Assembly (NCBI GenBank): GCA_004352715.1
Contig: SCFE01000003.1
Location: forward strand, 1,826,589 to 1,890,588
Direction of reading: 5' to 3'
Length of the DNA: 64,000 nt
From: Hofstenia miamia
Lineage: Eukaryota; Xenacoelomorpha; Acoela
The translations under genes were made by a program, and so were the position numbers. Under the pieces are notes generated by a model. The model made no database searches. It worked only from the letters and a program-made list of their open reading frames with translations, and had not been told where the DNA came from. Shown piece after piece: positions 48,101-56,910 of the stretch; within the stretch, counting starts at the first letter, position 1, and the number at the start of each line of letters is the position of its first letter.

Positions 48101-51100
48101 TGGTGCTTTGCAACGATATCCAGAACTTGATCCTGGAGATCGCTATCTTTCTTCGAAGGCTAGTATCATTAAGCACCCTGAATTCGAATCAGGTGTGTGT
48201 AAAATTATAAATCAAAATGAAGAGGAGATTTCATACGATGAAGCCAATGCCTGTTGCAACTTACTGTTAAAAGTCCAAGAATCCCAGTTGGAAGAAGACT
48301 TGGCGTCGGAAATTCTAGCAAAGTGTAGGAAACGCCACAAATCCTCTTACATCAACTGCCGATTCATTACCCCCACGTCGAAATTTATTGAACGATTATT
48401 TAAAAAGTCTGGACAAGAAACAATGGAGTTTGCACGCACCAATACATTCCAATTAATTGACATCGAAGAACAATTGTTCCTCAATGCGAACAAGAATCTC
48501 TGGAGCAAAAAAACTGTTGAAAAACTTTATCACGTTTATGGTTCCTTCAATGAAATGTAATTGTCAATTTTCGTATTCATAAAATATGATCAAAATTTTA
48601 CATTGAAAATTGATATTTTTAAATTTCAGTATAAAACATTAATATATGTCACAGTAAAAATAATGGCAAAATATCTTTCTCTTCTCGTTCGAGTTATAAC
48701 TTAAGGTAACCTACGGCACCTGGTTTCATGGTTAAGCCTCAAAATTATAAAAAAAATTTTTTTTGCTGATTTACTTAGCAAAATATGTCTACTTTAGAAT
48801 TGCAATCATGTTTTTTCAAAATAAAACGATATAATGTTGTAATTTAGTTTTGTTTCATGTCCCTATCGGATACAATGCTGTATTTTATGCATCATTTCAA
48901 AAAAACAACACATCTTTGACACAAAAGTTAGAGTTTTAATTTTGCTGCCATAGTAAAATTTCATATCAAAATAAAGCTCCTCCTCTCTAGGTTCAGTTAG
49001 TAGGTTCTGTTCCTCATTGATAAGGGTATAGAGAGTACTATATGTAAAACATTCAGCTCAGAATATCACAAAACAGCCCAGCAACAGTGCTCTGATTGGC
49101 TAACCAAAAATATACGCTTGCTGATTGGTGAAAAAGCACAGAAAGCTGCAGCTAAACATCAGCGTCGTGAAAGGGACATGACAGCTAAAAGGGAACAGGC
49201 TAAAAAATCAAAGGATGAAGGACCAACATATGGTGCAGGACTATTTTAGCAATTCTTTCTATTGTATATATTATGTTATTCATTAATAAATTATAAATAT
49301 TTTACCATTATAGATTACTTTTTTTGCTTGGAAGTTTTTAAACGCGTTTTCCCGTAAAGTGCATTTTCAAATAGCAGACTTAATTTTTCTCTAAAACTAA
49401 ATCTCATAGAAATATGAAACTTGGCATGCTGCAAGCTAAATGTATTATCTACTTCATAACAGAGAGATTTTTATGATATTACATGTCAAAGTAAAATGGC
49501 AACTCTTTTTTTAAGAAAAAATGATTATTTTCGCTTAGTAAAAAAACACCAAAATACATTCTTGTTTCTCTAGTCTAGTTATAAATATAAAGAAAAATTC
49601 TCTCTGTCATGAAGTAATACTTACAAAGGACTTTGTAAAACATTTTTTAAATCCTGTTTACCTTGAATAGATCAAGAGAAAAATGGATTCTAATTTTTAC
49701 TATTTATCATTATGCGACAGCCATTTTGAATTTTTTTCATATTTTGAAGCAAGTTGCAAATTTTTTCTCAAAACTTTCTAAACTACATGAGAATGTCTAG
49801 CAATTATATGCAATAGATTTTTTTAAGCAGCCAACCATAAAAAAAATTTTCAGGTGCCAAGGGTTACCTTAAACAAATTTAGTAACATTCAAGGAATCGC
49901 ATTATTGAATTTTCCAAGAAATTGCTCTTAAATACATGTGCATACGGCCGTAGAACTTATGCGTGCAAAAGGGGAGGCCAACTAGGATATCCCAGCCACA
50001 AAATGTTTTTGTCAAAAAATTCATTAGAATAAATCTTTCGATTCAAAAACAAAACACAGTAAATTCACGAGAATGAAATGAGATTAACGTACTTGTTATC
50101 CAGTAGACTTTTAATAGATTATAATGTATTTAATCTAAAATAAATGTCTAAATTAATAGCAATACATTTTTTTCACTTGTGAAAAATGCATGGTATATAG
50201 CAAAAATACTACTTTTAAATTATATCAATTGCTAATTGGCTCAAGCATTTTATACAAAAAGACTGTTCTTAATATCTGAAGCCATTCAAAAACGCAGTAA
50301 GAAGAAATTTTTACCCAGTTTTATCAAGTGTAATACATTGGCCTAAACACCTCAACGAAAGCTGCTAATACTACACTTAAAACTAGAACGTCCAACTTCT
50401 ATACAGCTATTAACACCCATAGCGGGCAGAAATGACCGCACCAAATTATCTACTGCTAACAAACTTCAAATAATAAAATCTTTGAAAGAAACGATGCAAT
50501 TTTCTGAACCCACTTACAGGACTTGTTAAATGAGAGCTATACCAATCTTGGAAGTGGTCAATTTCAACCGCTTTGGGCGTTCTAGTGTTAATACATAAAT
50601 AACAATATAAGTAAGGCTGGGAGATGCATCCAGTAATCGAATCGAAATCGATGAGGATGTTAATAATCGAATCGACTGTTTATTGACTTTAAAAAGAATT
50701 ACAACAGTAACACCTAAAGGCCGCTTTAAAAGAGAATGAATCAAACAATCATGAAAAAACGTAAACTGAGGAGTGTAAAGTGAATAAAATATAAATGTTT
50801 TTTTCAGTTAAAAACATATTTGAAAAATTTGTGATTAGATATTTAGTATGATTGTAAGGTCAAAAGATCTAGAATAATTTTTAGGTCACAATTTTGTTTT
50901 TAGGTCAAAATAAGGTTAAAACCGAGTATTTAAGCCAATTTAACTAAATTTTTATACGTTTATATTTTCTGTGAAAATGCTAATCAAAATTTGATTTCAA
51001 ATTAAACTAAATGTTCTAATGTGATTGTTGAACGAAATATTTACCGTTCAAAAAGTTCTAGCAAAGAATTGTCATTTTTCTTTTGAAGGAAAATCATTAT

Positions 51101-51901
51101 AATTTATTATATGCCAGCAGTACTTTATAACACGTTTTAAATTATTCATGCTAGTTTTTGGAGGCAATAATCTAGAAATTTTCGACAATCGCTCAACCCT
51201 GAAAATTTTCTTAGACTTATGTTTATAAGAGCAAGAAAACAAGAAAAGCATGAGGTAAGAATTAACAGTTCACATAATTTATTGCTTGTCAATGTTAAAT
51301 TTTAAAAAAAACTTAAATCTTTTCCATGATAGAATACCAATTCCAGGGATATATTACTTGGGAAAGTAATAATAAACTTCACTATTAAATTTCTTTACGA
51401 TTTTTGATTCGTTTGATTTCAGTTTGTAAATCATTTCAAAGTTAAATTGTTGAGTTTAAAAATGAAGTTTTAAGGAAATGTTTATAAACTACATTTTCCT
51501 GCATTTGGATGCTCTAGAATGATAAAATAAATACGCATATATTACAGTTTACTGTAAGATGAGCGCTGTTTTGAAAAATGTTATAAGTTTATCAATAAAT
51601 AGCATTGAATCCTTTCTCATTTGTAGTCGAACAAATATAACCACACTTAACTTGTTTAATATTTTCAAAATTATTTATATTATTAAGTAAGAGGTAACTA
51701 GGAGTTTACCAACAGTGATTTCATTTTAACATTTGCAAAATTTGCTACATCTGAGGTAATAGTATGCGCATGTATCAATTATAATAATACAACAACATAC
51801 CTTTTGGAACCGATTTCCTTGATATCAGGATACCTCTCCAATGATCTCACATACGCTTCAGCTTCTGCGGGAAAAATAATGCAACCATCTTCTGACGTCA
51901 T
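33042..51901 (-). CDS. ZMYND10: ZMYND10 (dynein arm preassembly factor), complete, 10 exons
   Basis: Minus-strand exons 51801-51901, 42756-43032, 41584-41822, 41222-41322, 41052-41134, 40919-41008, 37829-37954, 37356-37477, 34602-34727 and 33042-33108 join in frame with GT-AG borders. They give 1332 bases, or 443 residues, against about 440 in the human protein. Collinear matches to ZMYND10 run throughout: FPAEAEAYVRSLERYP at the start, QHEYLEKLSIQ, LLETTLYHR, DLVDYCYRQL, MLNTHNVPVLLVTLL, FLNDVLIDQIPSL, GKWAAIAKYQIKNHFSP. The C-terminal MYND zinc finger uses C400, C403, C411, C414, C420, C424, H432 and C436. ZMYND10 (DNAAF7) is a cytoplasmic co-chaperone that works with LRRC6 and HSP90-FKBP8 to stabilise axonemal dynein chains before their import into cilia. 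Intron 5 is only 43 bases; intron 1 is 8.8 kb and full of transposons. The start ATG matches the family N-terminus. Confidence 0.95.
34602..34727 (-). CDS. ZMYND10: ZMYND10 exon 9 (first half of MYND finger)
   Basis: Begins after CCACTTTAG with FASIYTSDVVDNLLPDAP and then the zinc ligands of CASC, CSQC and WYC; ends TCGAG|GTACTC in phase 2, splitting the MYND finger between exons. Confidence 0.95.
34911..35386 (+). pseudogene. Possible ZAD-type zinc-finger gene fragment (tentative)
   Basis: On the plus strand inside ZMYND10 intron 8, a segment after TTTCTATAG reads SPEEKLYETICVRCMNMVTAF and reaches a stop at 34988. The ICxxC...AF pattern resembles the second half of a ZAD domain. A separate 116-codon frame (35036-35386) follows, with an acidic region but no zinc fingers or other recognisable motif. 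They may be parts of one decayed gene. The match is short and could be coincidence. Confidence 0.25.
37356..37477 (-). CDS. ZMYND10: ZMYND10 exon 8
   Basis: Begins after GTATTTAG with LPEIRSRFLKANAGKWAAIA; ends TCCAA|GTAAGG in phase 2. It includes NHFSPTHEDMRQLAS. Confidence 0.95.
37829..37954 (-). CDS. ZMYND10: ZMYND10 exon 7
   Basis: Begins after GTTTTTTTAG with LRTFLNDVLIDQIPSLGELM; ends GAGCAG|GTATGA in phase 0. The Pro-rich turn DPPPPKPQ and LVIEQ correspond to the human PPKKDLVLEQ. Confidence 0.95.
38068..39085. repeat. Direct repeat copy 1 (1018 bp) ending at a single N
   Basis: Nearly identical to 39087-40109. The differences are a few small indels (an extra AGAGT in copy 2 near 39470, an extra AGCAT in copy 1 near 38535, GTTAA inserted near 39604) and rare substitutions such as AAGAACTATGGG versus AAGAAATATGGG. 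This is the kind of difference expected between two alleles. Confidence 0.9.
39086..39086. other. Single-N assembly joint
   Basis: One undetermined base at the exact junction between two direct repeats inside ZMYND10 intron 6. Confidence 0.9.
39087..40109. repeat. Direct repeat copy 2 (1023 bp)
   Basis: Second copy of 38068-39085. Only this copy continues into unique sequence downstream (GGGGTATTCGGGCC). Confidence 0.9.
39616..40745. mobile_element. hAT-like non-autonomous element (probable)
   Basis: The left end AAGTGTTGG and right end CCAACACTG form a short inverted pair of the CAGTGTTGG type common in hAT elements. Both ends are followed inward by imperfect AATCGGATT/AATCAATGATTTAAATC sequence. 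The eight bases outside each end (ATCTGTAC and ACCTGTGC) agree at six of eight positions, which fits a diverged target duplication. There is no transposase frame. The left end is also present in the first allele copy at about 38592. Confidence 0.5.
40919..41008 (-). CDS. ZMYND10: ZMYND10 exon 6
   Basis: Begins after GATTGTTGTAG with MWILVYQLLMSQQCREKYEY; ends AAG|GTTTGT in phase 0. It matches human VWIALYNLLL. Confidence 0.95.
41052..41134 (-). CDS. ZMYND10: ZMYND10 exon 5
   Basis: Begins after TTATTATAG and encodes GKMFKFEDQVWNETPREDFM and KLSKIEGQ; ends CAG|GTAAAT in phase 0. A 43-base intron separates it from exon 6. Confidence 0.95.
41222..41322 (-). CDS. ZMYND10: ZMYND10 exon 4
   Basis: Begins after CTTTTTAG and encodes LPLSVMNRMLNTHNVPVLLV and LLSNQPWISKSN; ends AAATG|GTTTGT in phase 1. 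Confidence 0.95.
41584..41822 (-). CDS. ZMYND10: ZMYND10 exon 3
   Basis: Begins after CTTATTTAG with DACIAADETILDLVDYCYRQ; ends ACAGA|GTTAGT in phase 2. Includes QFEIALKCISLFRYISDYL, matching the human EFEIALKALSVLRYITD region. Confidence 0.95.
42420..42660. other. ZMYND10 intron 2, part without recognised features
   Basis: Contains ACGGTATCGGTAAAAAAACG-like low-complexity sequence that may be a decayed element end. Nothing firm. Confidence 0.3.
42756..43032 (-). CDS. ZMYND10: ZMYND10 exon 2
   Basis: Begins after TTTAAATAG, completes an Arg codon and reads WLVQHEYLEKLSIQSVISAK; ends CACAGA|GTAAGC (LYHR) in phase 0. Holds the ELLAIEVWRQQIF and LVNLLETTLYHR helices. Confidence 0.95.
44176..44511. 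mobile_element. hAT-type MITE with 8-bp target duplication
   Basis: The ends CAGAGATGGATACGG and CCGTGCCCATCTCTG form inverted repeats (13 of 15 positions identical). Exact 8-base duplications GTCTGGAT flank them at 44168-44175 and 44512-44519, the hallmark of hAT insertion. The 336-base interior is rich in CGGGCCGA-type motifs near both ends and encodes no transposase. Because the target duplication is exact, the insertion is relatively recent. Confidence 0.9.
44662..44722. repeat. Perfect 23-bp inverted repeat (foldback)
   Basis: ACCGTCGCACACTGCCGTTAAGG-type arms at 44662-44684 and 44700-44722 are perfect reverse complements around a 15-base spacer, TAACCTTAACTTAAG. The arm sequence recurs at 44780 and, inverted, at 45943-45956. 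Confidence 0.95.
44780..45956. mobile_element. Candidate DNA element bounded by GTCGCACACTG-type inverted ends
   Basis: The left GTCGCACACTGCTATTAAGT and the reverse complement of the right end, GTCGTACACTGCCGTAAAGT, agree at 16 of 20 positions. The interior of about 1.18 kb has no recognisable transposase. Minus-strand frames at 45091-45294 and 45576-45809 are unassigned. A clear target duplication was not found, so the boundaries and superfamily remain open. Confidence 0.45.
46003..46344. repeat. Direct repeat copy 1 (342 bp), transposon-free allele
   Basis: Same sequence as 46548-46889. It continues uninterrupted from upstream (CTTATACATAGTTTGCC) and ends at the N at 46345. Confidence 0.9.
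46345..46345. other. Single-N assembly joint
   Basis: Marks the join between copy 1 of the 342-base repeat and a contig that begins inside a transposon. Confidence 0.9.
46346..46547. mobile_element. Right end of a pogo/Tigger-like element
   Basis: On the minus strand the element end reads CAGTGGCGACTCGATTTAAC, directly next to a TA (46548-46549), as in pogo/Tigger elements. The motif CGATTTAACGAA occurs at 46473 and 46490 and inverted at 46525, giving a subterminal hairpin. Only this end is present; the N at 46345 removes the rest. The homologous site at 46003 lacks the element. Confidence 0.65.
46548..46889. repeat. Direct repeat copy 2 (342 bp), allele with transposon
   Basis: Repeat of 46003-46344 placed after the pogo-like end; only this copy continues into the hAT-derived gene. 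Confidence 0.9.
47043..48560 (+). CDS. hAT transposase-derived protein, intact 505-aa ORF with altered signature motifs
   Basis: A single open frame lies in ZMYND10 intron 1 on the opposite strand. Residues 24-51 resemble a BED-type zinc finger (CACGVVIKQ...GYTNLINHIKKLH; C26, C28, H46, H51). Residues 139-142 are LDGW with D140, the first catalytic aspartate motif. The second motif, usually GDNCxxN, is GEVCEVN (207-213), with E208 replacing D. The CxxH motif is GCYSQ (C227, Q230). NVTRW has become NVTDW (278-282). The C-terminal dimerisation block is ITPTSKFIERLFKKSG (442-457). The architecture matches hAT proteins of the type common in oomycetes and also seen in animals. With key residues changed it should not transpose, yet the frame has no stops, which suggests co-option or very recent decay. 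No hAT ends with an 8-base duplication were found around it. The first ATG of the frame was taken as start. Confidence 0.85.
   Translation: MKNCANKTLALQYFKELEDGSGKWRCACGVVIKQPTSKGYTNLINHIKKLHPAYTSDAINTALVNGEEHSSRAINLYGWLNWVCSSLKPVSFVQEELTLRYSNLRPVSLKVFIQYLRLVTQEVERIINEKLPDKFAIALDGWYDSSSYYIGIFALYINDLNEVENPMLSFSLLTNKEQFSTEEHMKLVLHVLNLYNKDLDNVVAIIGEVCEVNTCLSTQFQKPLIGCYSQRVSLAIGELLAQYDTHLSNINTVMQKLRSKEMAEKLKKCTILSPISHNVTDWFSSYVMLKRYQELCPILLANFTNELPLLDYLFSQENTILDSLIEKLKNLNSVSIALHREDIDLSMGRNLLDGALQRYPELDPGDRYLSSKASIIKHPEFESGVCKIINQNEEEISYDEANACCNLLLKVQESQLEEDLASEILAKCRKRHKSSYINCRFITPTSKFIERLFKKSGQETMEFARTNTFQLIDIEEQLFLNANKNLWSKKTVEKLYHVYGSFNEM
48705..49868 (+). mobile_element. TTAA-type DNA transposon (Kolobok- or piggyBac-like), internally deleted
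   Basis: TTAA lies at both borders (48701-48704 and 49869-49872). Inside are inverted ends GGTAACCTACGGCACCTG and, on the other strand, GGTAACCCTTGGCACCTG (15 of 18 identical). Duplicated TTAA is the target signature of Kolobok and piggyBac elements. The 1164-base interior keeps only the 3' end of a coding region (49004-49249). The basic C-terminus of that remnant looks more Kolobok-like, which is an inference. Confidence 0.75.
49004..49249 (+). pseudogene. C-terminal transposase remnant inside the TTAA element
   Basis: An open frame after an in-frame stop, without a start codon, reads CKTFSSEYHKTAQQQCSDWL, then a Lys/Arg-rich segment (AAAKHQRRERDMTAKREQAK) and GPTYGAGLF before TAG. This C-terminal style (conserved C and W, basic helix, YGAGLF-like end) is what I associate with transposases of TTAA elements. 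The catalytic part is deleted. Family assignment is uncertain. Confidence 0.45.
49873..51800. other. ZMYND10 intron 1, stretch without recognised features
   Basis: AT-rich intronic sequence. No transposon ends or coding domains seen. Confidence 0.45.
51801..51901 (-). CDS. ZMYND10: ZMYND10 exon 1 (start codon)
   Basis: The ATG is at 51901-51899. The exon encodes MTSEDGCIIFPAEAEAYVRS and on to IKEIGSK, ending in phase 2 before GTATGT. This is the conserved N-terminal helix of the family. Confidence 0.9.
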
Positions 51902-52600
51902 TCTTAAACAAAAATCACACATTAACAAATAAGATTAAACATAATCAATTCCAGCAATATAAGTGAATCCGCATTTCCATTAAGCAAAAACAAAGATGGA
52001 CTCCACAGTAAAATAAATAAAAGAATTGAAAAATCCAATAGGTTTTTAGACGATAAATTAATAGACACAATTAGAAATGTTCTTGAAAAGGTGCATTAAA
52101 ATAGAATTTAAAAGTTAATGAACGTTGTTGTAAGAACATCATGCAAAGAATTTAAAGAAAGACATCAATAAGCCTGAAGTTTTACAATTGATGAATTATA
52201 TTTTAATCAAAATGCCATGTTTTCAAACAAGGTTCGTACAGAATTTAAAAATCTGCCACAATAACTAAGAGTAGTTCTATTTCAAGAAAAATCATTTAGA
52301 CTGAACAAAGATTATTTTGAGGGAAAGGCATTCTCGAATCAATATTCACTAAAAAAAATTGGCTGGCGACATATCTCTGATAATAAAGCAGAGATCTTTG
52401 TATCGAAATTGTTGAATACTTTTTCAAATAATCTACAAATATCTTAGTGTTTTACGTGGGAAATTGATGAGAATATGGACGACATGATTTAAAACTATAC
52501 TAAATTGAATGTTTTTGGTCAATGTGTGAAATTGATGTAGAAGTAGACTAAATTGATTAAAAAACACTCGGTAAGCAAAAAATTGAAAATGAATAAAATT
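51902..52600. other. Upstream flank of ZMYND10, nothing recognised
   Basis: This should contain the ZMYND10 promoter and 5' UTR. No TATA box or other element can be picked out reliably in such AT-rich sequence. Confidence 0.4.
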
Positions 52601-54210
52601 GGTCAACACAAGAAGAAAATATAAGAAGTAATGTCAATGGCTCTTTTAGCTATGTCCACCAATTTTGAGAACAAATTCAAAGGAAAAGAACAATATTTGA
52701 TTGCGTGCAAAAACTGCTTTGGGCAAAATTACGTACTTAGATTACTAATAACATCTGCTCAAAAGGAGATTCAAATTTATACCATTTACTATAGAAACAA
52801 CTGAAGGATTGTATATCAAACACAATCATCTGAAGAATCTTGCAAAAATTCCACAATGACATTCCTTCAGAAAATCTGATCGATATTAGTTGACGTTTTA
52901 AGAGAAAGACAAAAAGAGATTCTTTTAGTGAGAAAAAGTGTGTTTACCAAAAGAAGAAGCTTGGCAGTGTGCATTGAGATTTTGTGAGTCAAAGGATACG
53001 TTTGAATACTACACTGACAACATTGACACGTAGACGAATGCAGGAATTGATTTGTAAAAAGCATTTTGATGATATTCATTATAACGACTGTTCACAAATT
53101 GACAATTTAAATAAAGTGAAAGTTATTTAAATGTGTTATACTGACTAGATAAATTGCGAAAAATGCAGAAAACTAAAATATCTCGATTCAATTTGATATT
53201 TTATGTGTGGTCAACCAGTGGTTCAGCAGAGATTCATGTCTTGATATCATTGCGGCAATGGAGGTCTCTGGATTACTCCAATATATGTTTAAACAAATGA
53301 TACCAATATGCAGCTATATTAGAATATTCAGCAAAAATCAATGGCATCGAAATGCATCGAAATACTTTAAGAAGTTACTACTTATTCCCCATTCTTCAAT
53401 CCAATTAGTTTATCCGTTTAAGGCAAAAATTAAACCTCTGTCACGTGAATGAACATCGTTTTAGCATCTTACACTATCACCAAAGTAACTGTGATTAAAT
53501 GTCAATTACGACCATCATCAGATGTGTGATTTTTAAAACGTTTCATGATGCCAGGATATTATAAACTTCAGATTTGTTCTTAACACACCGCATGCTTTAA
53601 AGTATCACATGTATCATGGACATCTGTGATTGGCTAGCTAGCTTATTGTTTATTATATATTTAAATGATAAACTTACCAATCACAGATGTCGATGTATGT
53701 ATAGTGATTTCAAGAGAAATAGATTGTCATCCATACACTCATATGGTTCTAACTACTTAAATTCATACTTTGAAGAAGGTATTTATTCAAGTGAGAAATA
53801 TGGTAGAAAGCATTGTGTAATTATTGCCAAACGTGCCAGTGTGCCTCTACTGGTATGTCTACAGCGATGACTGTTATTTCTGCTGCAACAAGGATTTCAT
53901 TGGCATGAATAAGAACCGGAAAGATAAAATATTCTGATAATCGTTCAGCTTTCTCCCCCGTGTTGTATTCGAACACTATTCCAGTGCCCCAAAAGCCTGA
54001 ACATCTGTTTCATGATAAAAACAGTGCAAGTGACAATAAAAATGATTATCATATTTTTGAGAATGACAAGGACTTCATTGCACAACCAAAGAGAACTATT
54101 TGCTTTACGTAAAAGCTTTGAAAAAGTAGCGAAAATAACGTTTCATCGAAAAAGTTCACAAAACGTGGTTCTTTCCGTGCTATTGACAATGATTTATGCC
54201 ATCGTTGCAA
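52600..54210 (+). pseudogene. Unassigned coding-like sequence, decayed
   Basis: Several plus-strand segments have protein-like composition in shifting frames: ELICKKHFDDIHYND near 53030-53090, INCEKCRKLKYLDSI near 53150, CMYSDFKRNRLSSIHSYGSN near 53690, and SNTIPVPQKPEHLFHDKNSA near 53970 followed by RAIDNDLCHRCN near 54170. All are interrupted by stops. They run in one direction and look like one decayed gene of perhaps 500 or more codons, possibly a transposon. I do not recognise the family. Confidence 0.35.
53620..53690. repeat. 14-bp inverted repeat
   Basis: ACATCTGTGATTGG (53620-53633) and its reverse complement CCAATCACAGATGT (53677-53690) around a 43-base loop. Confidence 0.9.
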
Positions 54211-56011
54211 TATAAATACATATTTGCAATAATAGAAATATGTTCATTTTTTATTATTTAGGTCGAAAAAAATACTTAGGGCTAATATAGCTCTTAGCAA
54301 TTAAAATTTCTGGGTCATTGTACCAAACACTATGCTGAACAGTTGTCATTGAACGCAATTTGGTGTTTATGCTCTGGACATTATATTCAGAAATACTTTG
54401 TGTAACCCATATTTAGCTTTTCATCATTCCATTGCTCACATCCACCGAAAGTTACTTTTATTCAAAATAGAAATTAAAATTGATTGTTTAGAACGCATAG
54501 TATAAATATATATTCTATTGATTCTTTGTAATCGTTTTATATATTTGACATTCTTTTGCACTTAAATGTCACTATCTGTCAAAATGTTTAACACTGACAT
54601 TCATTATTTGCTAATTTTTAGCATAACATTGCTACGCAATAATGAAACATTCGTTTAGCAAATTCCATTACTTCAACATTTAAATAATTTCCTTGTAATA
54701 GTAGAAATGCTGAAGACTAACATTAACTATGATTATAAATCAGGTGAACACAACTGAATTGTGCAGTGGATTTATACATATTTAGTGCTTCTTACTCAAT
54801 GCCTACACAAAGCCATTCTATTAAATAACGAAAATTGTATTAAGGACTTCAAGTATTTCTTGAATCAGAATCCTCTTCAACGTCATAATCAAGTATTGAA
54901 TCCCAAAAGCAATATGGGATACTTTGCTATGAACAGTGAAGAAAATTTCGAAACTTTAGAACAAATACAACCTGTTCGAATCAGACAGTACACGCTATGA
55001 TCTCTTTAATAGTTCTTCTTATTATGGAAATCTCCTTATGCTCAAAGTAGTTAATGTGTTGCAAACTTAACTAATCGTTTAAATGGAATTGCAGCAAAGC
55101 ATTGTTTGTCGGATAAATGTGTTGAGATATATCGAAATTCGTCTCAGGGATTTTACCTAAAGGAAACAACTGTCCAACATTTTCTGAACTTAAATCGTAC
55201 TGGAGAGATGTATTAAACAAAATTGCAACTTATCATAGCGGCAGCAGTATTGAATTTATGCCCTTCAAGTTGAATCACAAATTGAAACAATTGTGAAGCG
55301 ACAGTCTGATATAGTATTTTCTTGTGATGAAGACATACAGCTATAGAAGATAATATAGTAATCATTTTGTTAAATTTAAGTACAGGCATTTGCAATGGAC
55401 AAGTGCGTCTCTCATACAGGATCTTGACATTTTTTGCTCAATTATATAAAACTACATTTTTAGTAATCACATAATAGAAGCGCTGCAAATCCACTAGATG
55501 ATCTTATTCAAGAACAGGCATGCAATTCAACTCAGCAAATTCCCTTCTACATCAATTACAAAAGACGTACTTACAATATAGTAGAGAAATATTTCTATTT
55601 ATAATATTTAGTCAAGTTTGCTTAAATGCTATGAAGAACATTTATTTGCTGCTATTACAGCAAATACCAAACCAATAACCTCTTGGAATTGCAACATTAA
55701 AGAATCGAAATCTGAACTTCGACGAAGCAGACATACTCATCAAACGGAATGAAGTATAATTTTAGTATGCTAAAATTATAATACTCTGTACCTACTTCTG
55801 GGCCAATTCTTTATAAGGGCGAGGGCTTGGCTTTCGTAAGTGGCAAGTCGGCCGTCGATATGTATAGAATATCAGTTGCTAGAAAGATGCTTTCCACGCT
55901 TGAGTTTGAGGTGGCCATTCTAAGCCCACCATGAAATGTCCTGCTGGCTGGGAAGAGGTTAAACAGTCATTAATCAAATTGGACTCGATAGCATCTGCCG
56001 AAAGTGGAAAT

Positions 56012-56012
<1 letters not shown>
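54211..56012. other. Stretch without a supported gene
   Basis: Short frames (for example 54761-55000) are unassigned. A GC-richer block at 55800-55960 looks different from its surroundings but has no recognisable content. A small hairpin (GTATAATTTTAG/CTAAAATTATA) lies near 55754. Confidence 0.35.

Positions 56013-56050
<38 letters not shown>
56013..56050. repeat. (TA)n microsatellite
   Basis: Uninterrupted TA repeat of about 38 bases. Confidence 0.95.
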
Positions 56051-56051
<1 letters not shown>

Positions 56052-56591
56052 GGTGTGTTTAATAACTTATGTAATTTTGCTAATGATGCGCGGCACTTAC
56101 CATATGAATAGAAAAATAACAAACAAGCAATTTCCAATGTAATTTTGCCATGTACCATGACAAATGCAAGACTTCATAATGTTTTTGGCTTCACTCTCAG
56201 ATTTGAAATTGACAATAAATGTCACTCTAGGTCTCTTGCGGGATCATTTAATGAAGATATGAACTAGCAACTTTGTACTCCTCTATCAACATAATGAAAG
56301 AATGCACACCAAAATATTTTCTTTTTATTTATATCCATTCTCATGTTTATAGAGCAGTGGCATTCGCAGGGGGACACATCTGAAAAAATTTGAATCATTT
56401 TAATTGCACACCACTAAGCGAAGAAAAACTTAAAAAATTAGTGTTGTGCAAAAATTCAATTTGCAAGTTCATTACATGCTTTACAACAAACTGAAATAGC
56501 GCGATTTTATAGACTAATAGGCTTTGGTGCAAAACGTGTTTGAAATAGACACTTTCAATTTTTTAACTGAAAAATCGACGGAATAAAATTT

Positions 56592-56910
56592 TTGAAAATC
56601 CTTCCACTTCAAAATCGACTGGTTACTTATGGTGTGATTGAGGATTTGAAGCAGCTTCAACGATTAGTTAGTAGAGCAGATTCATCTTTAAATGAAACTA
56701 TATTGCATACGGACAATCATGCTTTGGAGGACGTGTTACCAGTACGCAGCACATACAGCGAAGATCAATTGAGGAAACGGAATACTGCACCTCATAAGCG
56801 CTTATCTAGAAATACGATAACTTGTTCCCAACTCGGTTTTTTAGAACCTGAACTTTGGTACAATGATTTCAGATTGTACTTTTTATCAATTTTGTATAAA
56901 GGCTTTTTTT
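56592..56910 (+). pseudogene. Unrecognised coding-like fragment before gap
   Basis: A frame starting near 56592 reads MKILPLQNRLVTYGVIEDLK and later VLPVRSTYSEDQLRKRN, with balanced amino-acid use unlike the AT-driven frames around it. It ends in a hydrophobic stretch at the gap. Its family is unknown; it may be an exon or a transposon piece. Confidence 0.3.
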
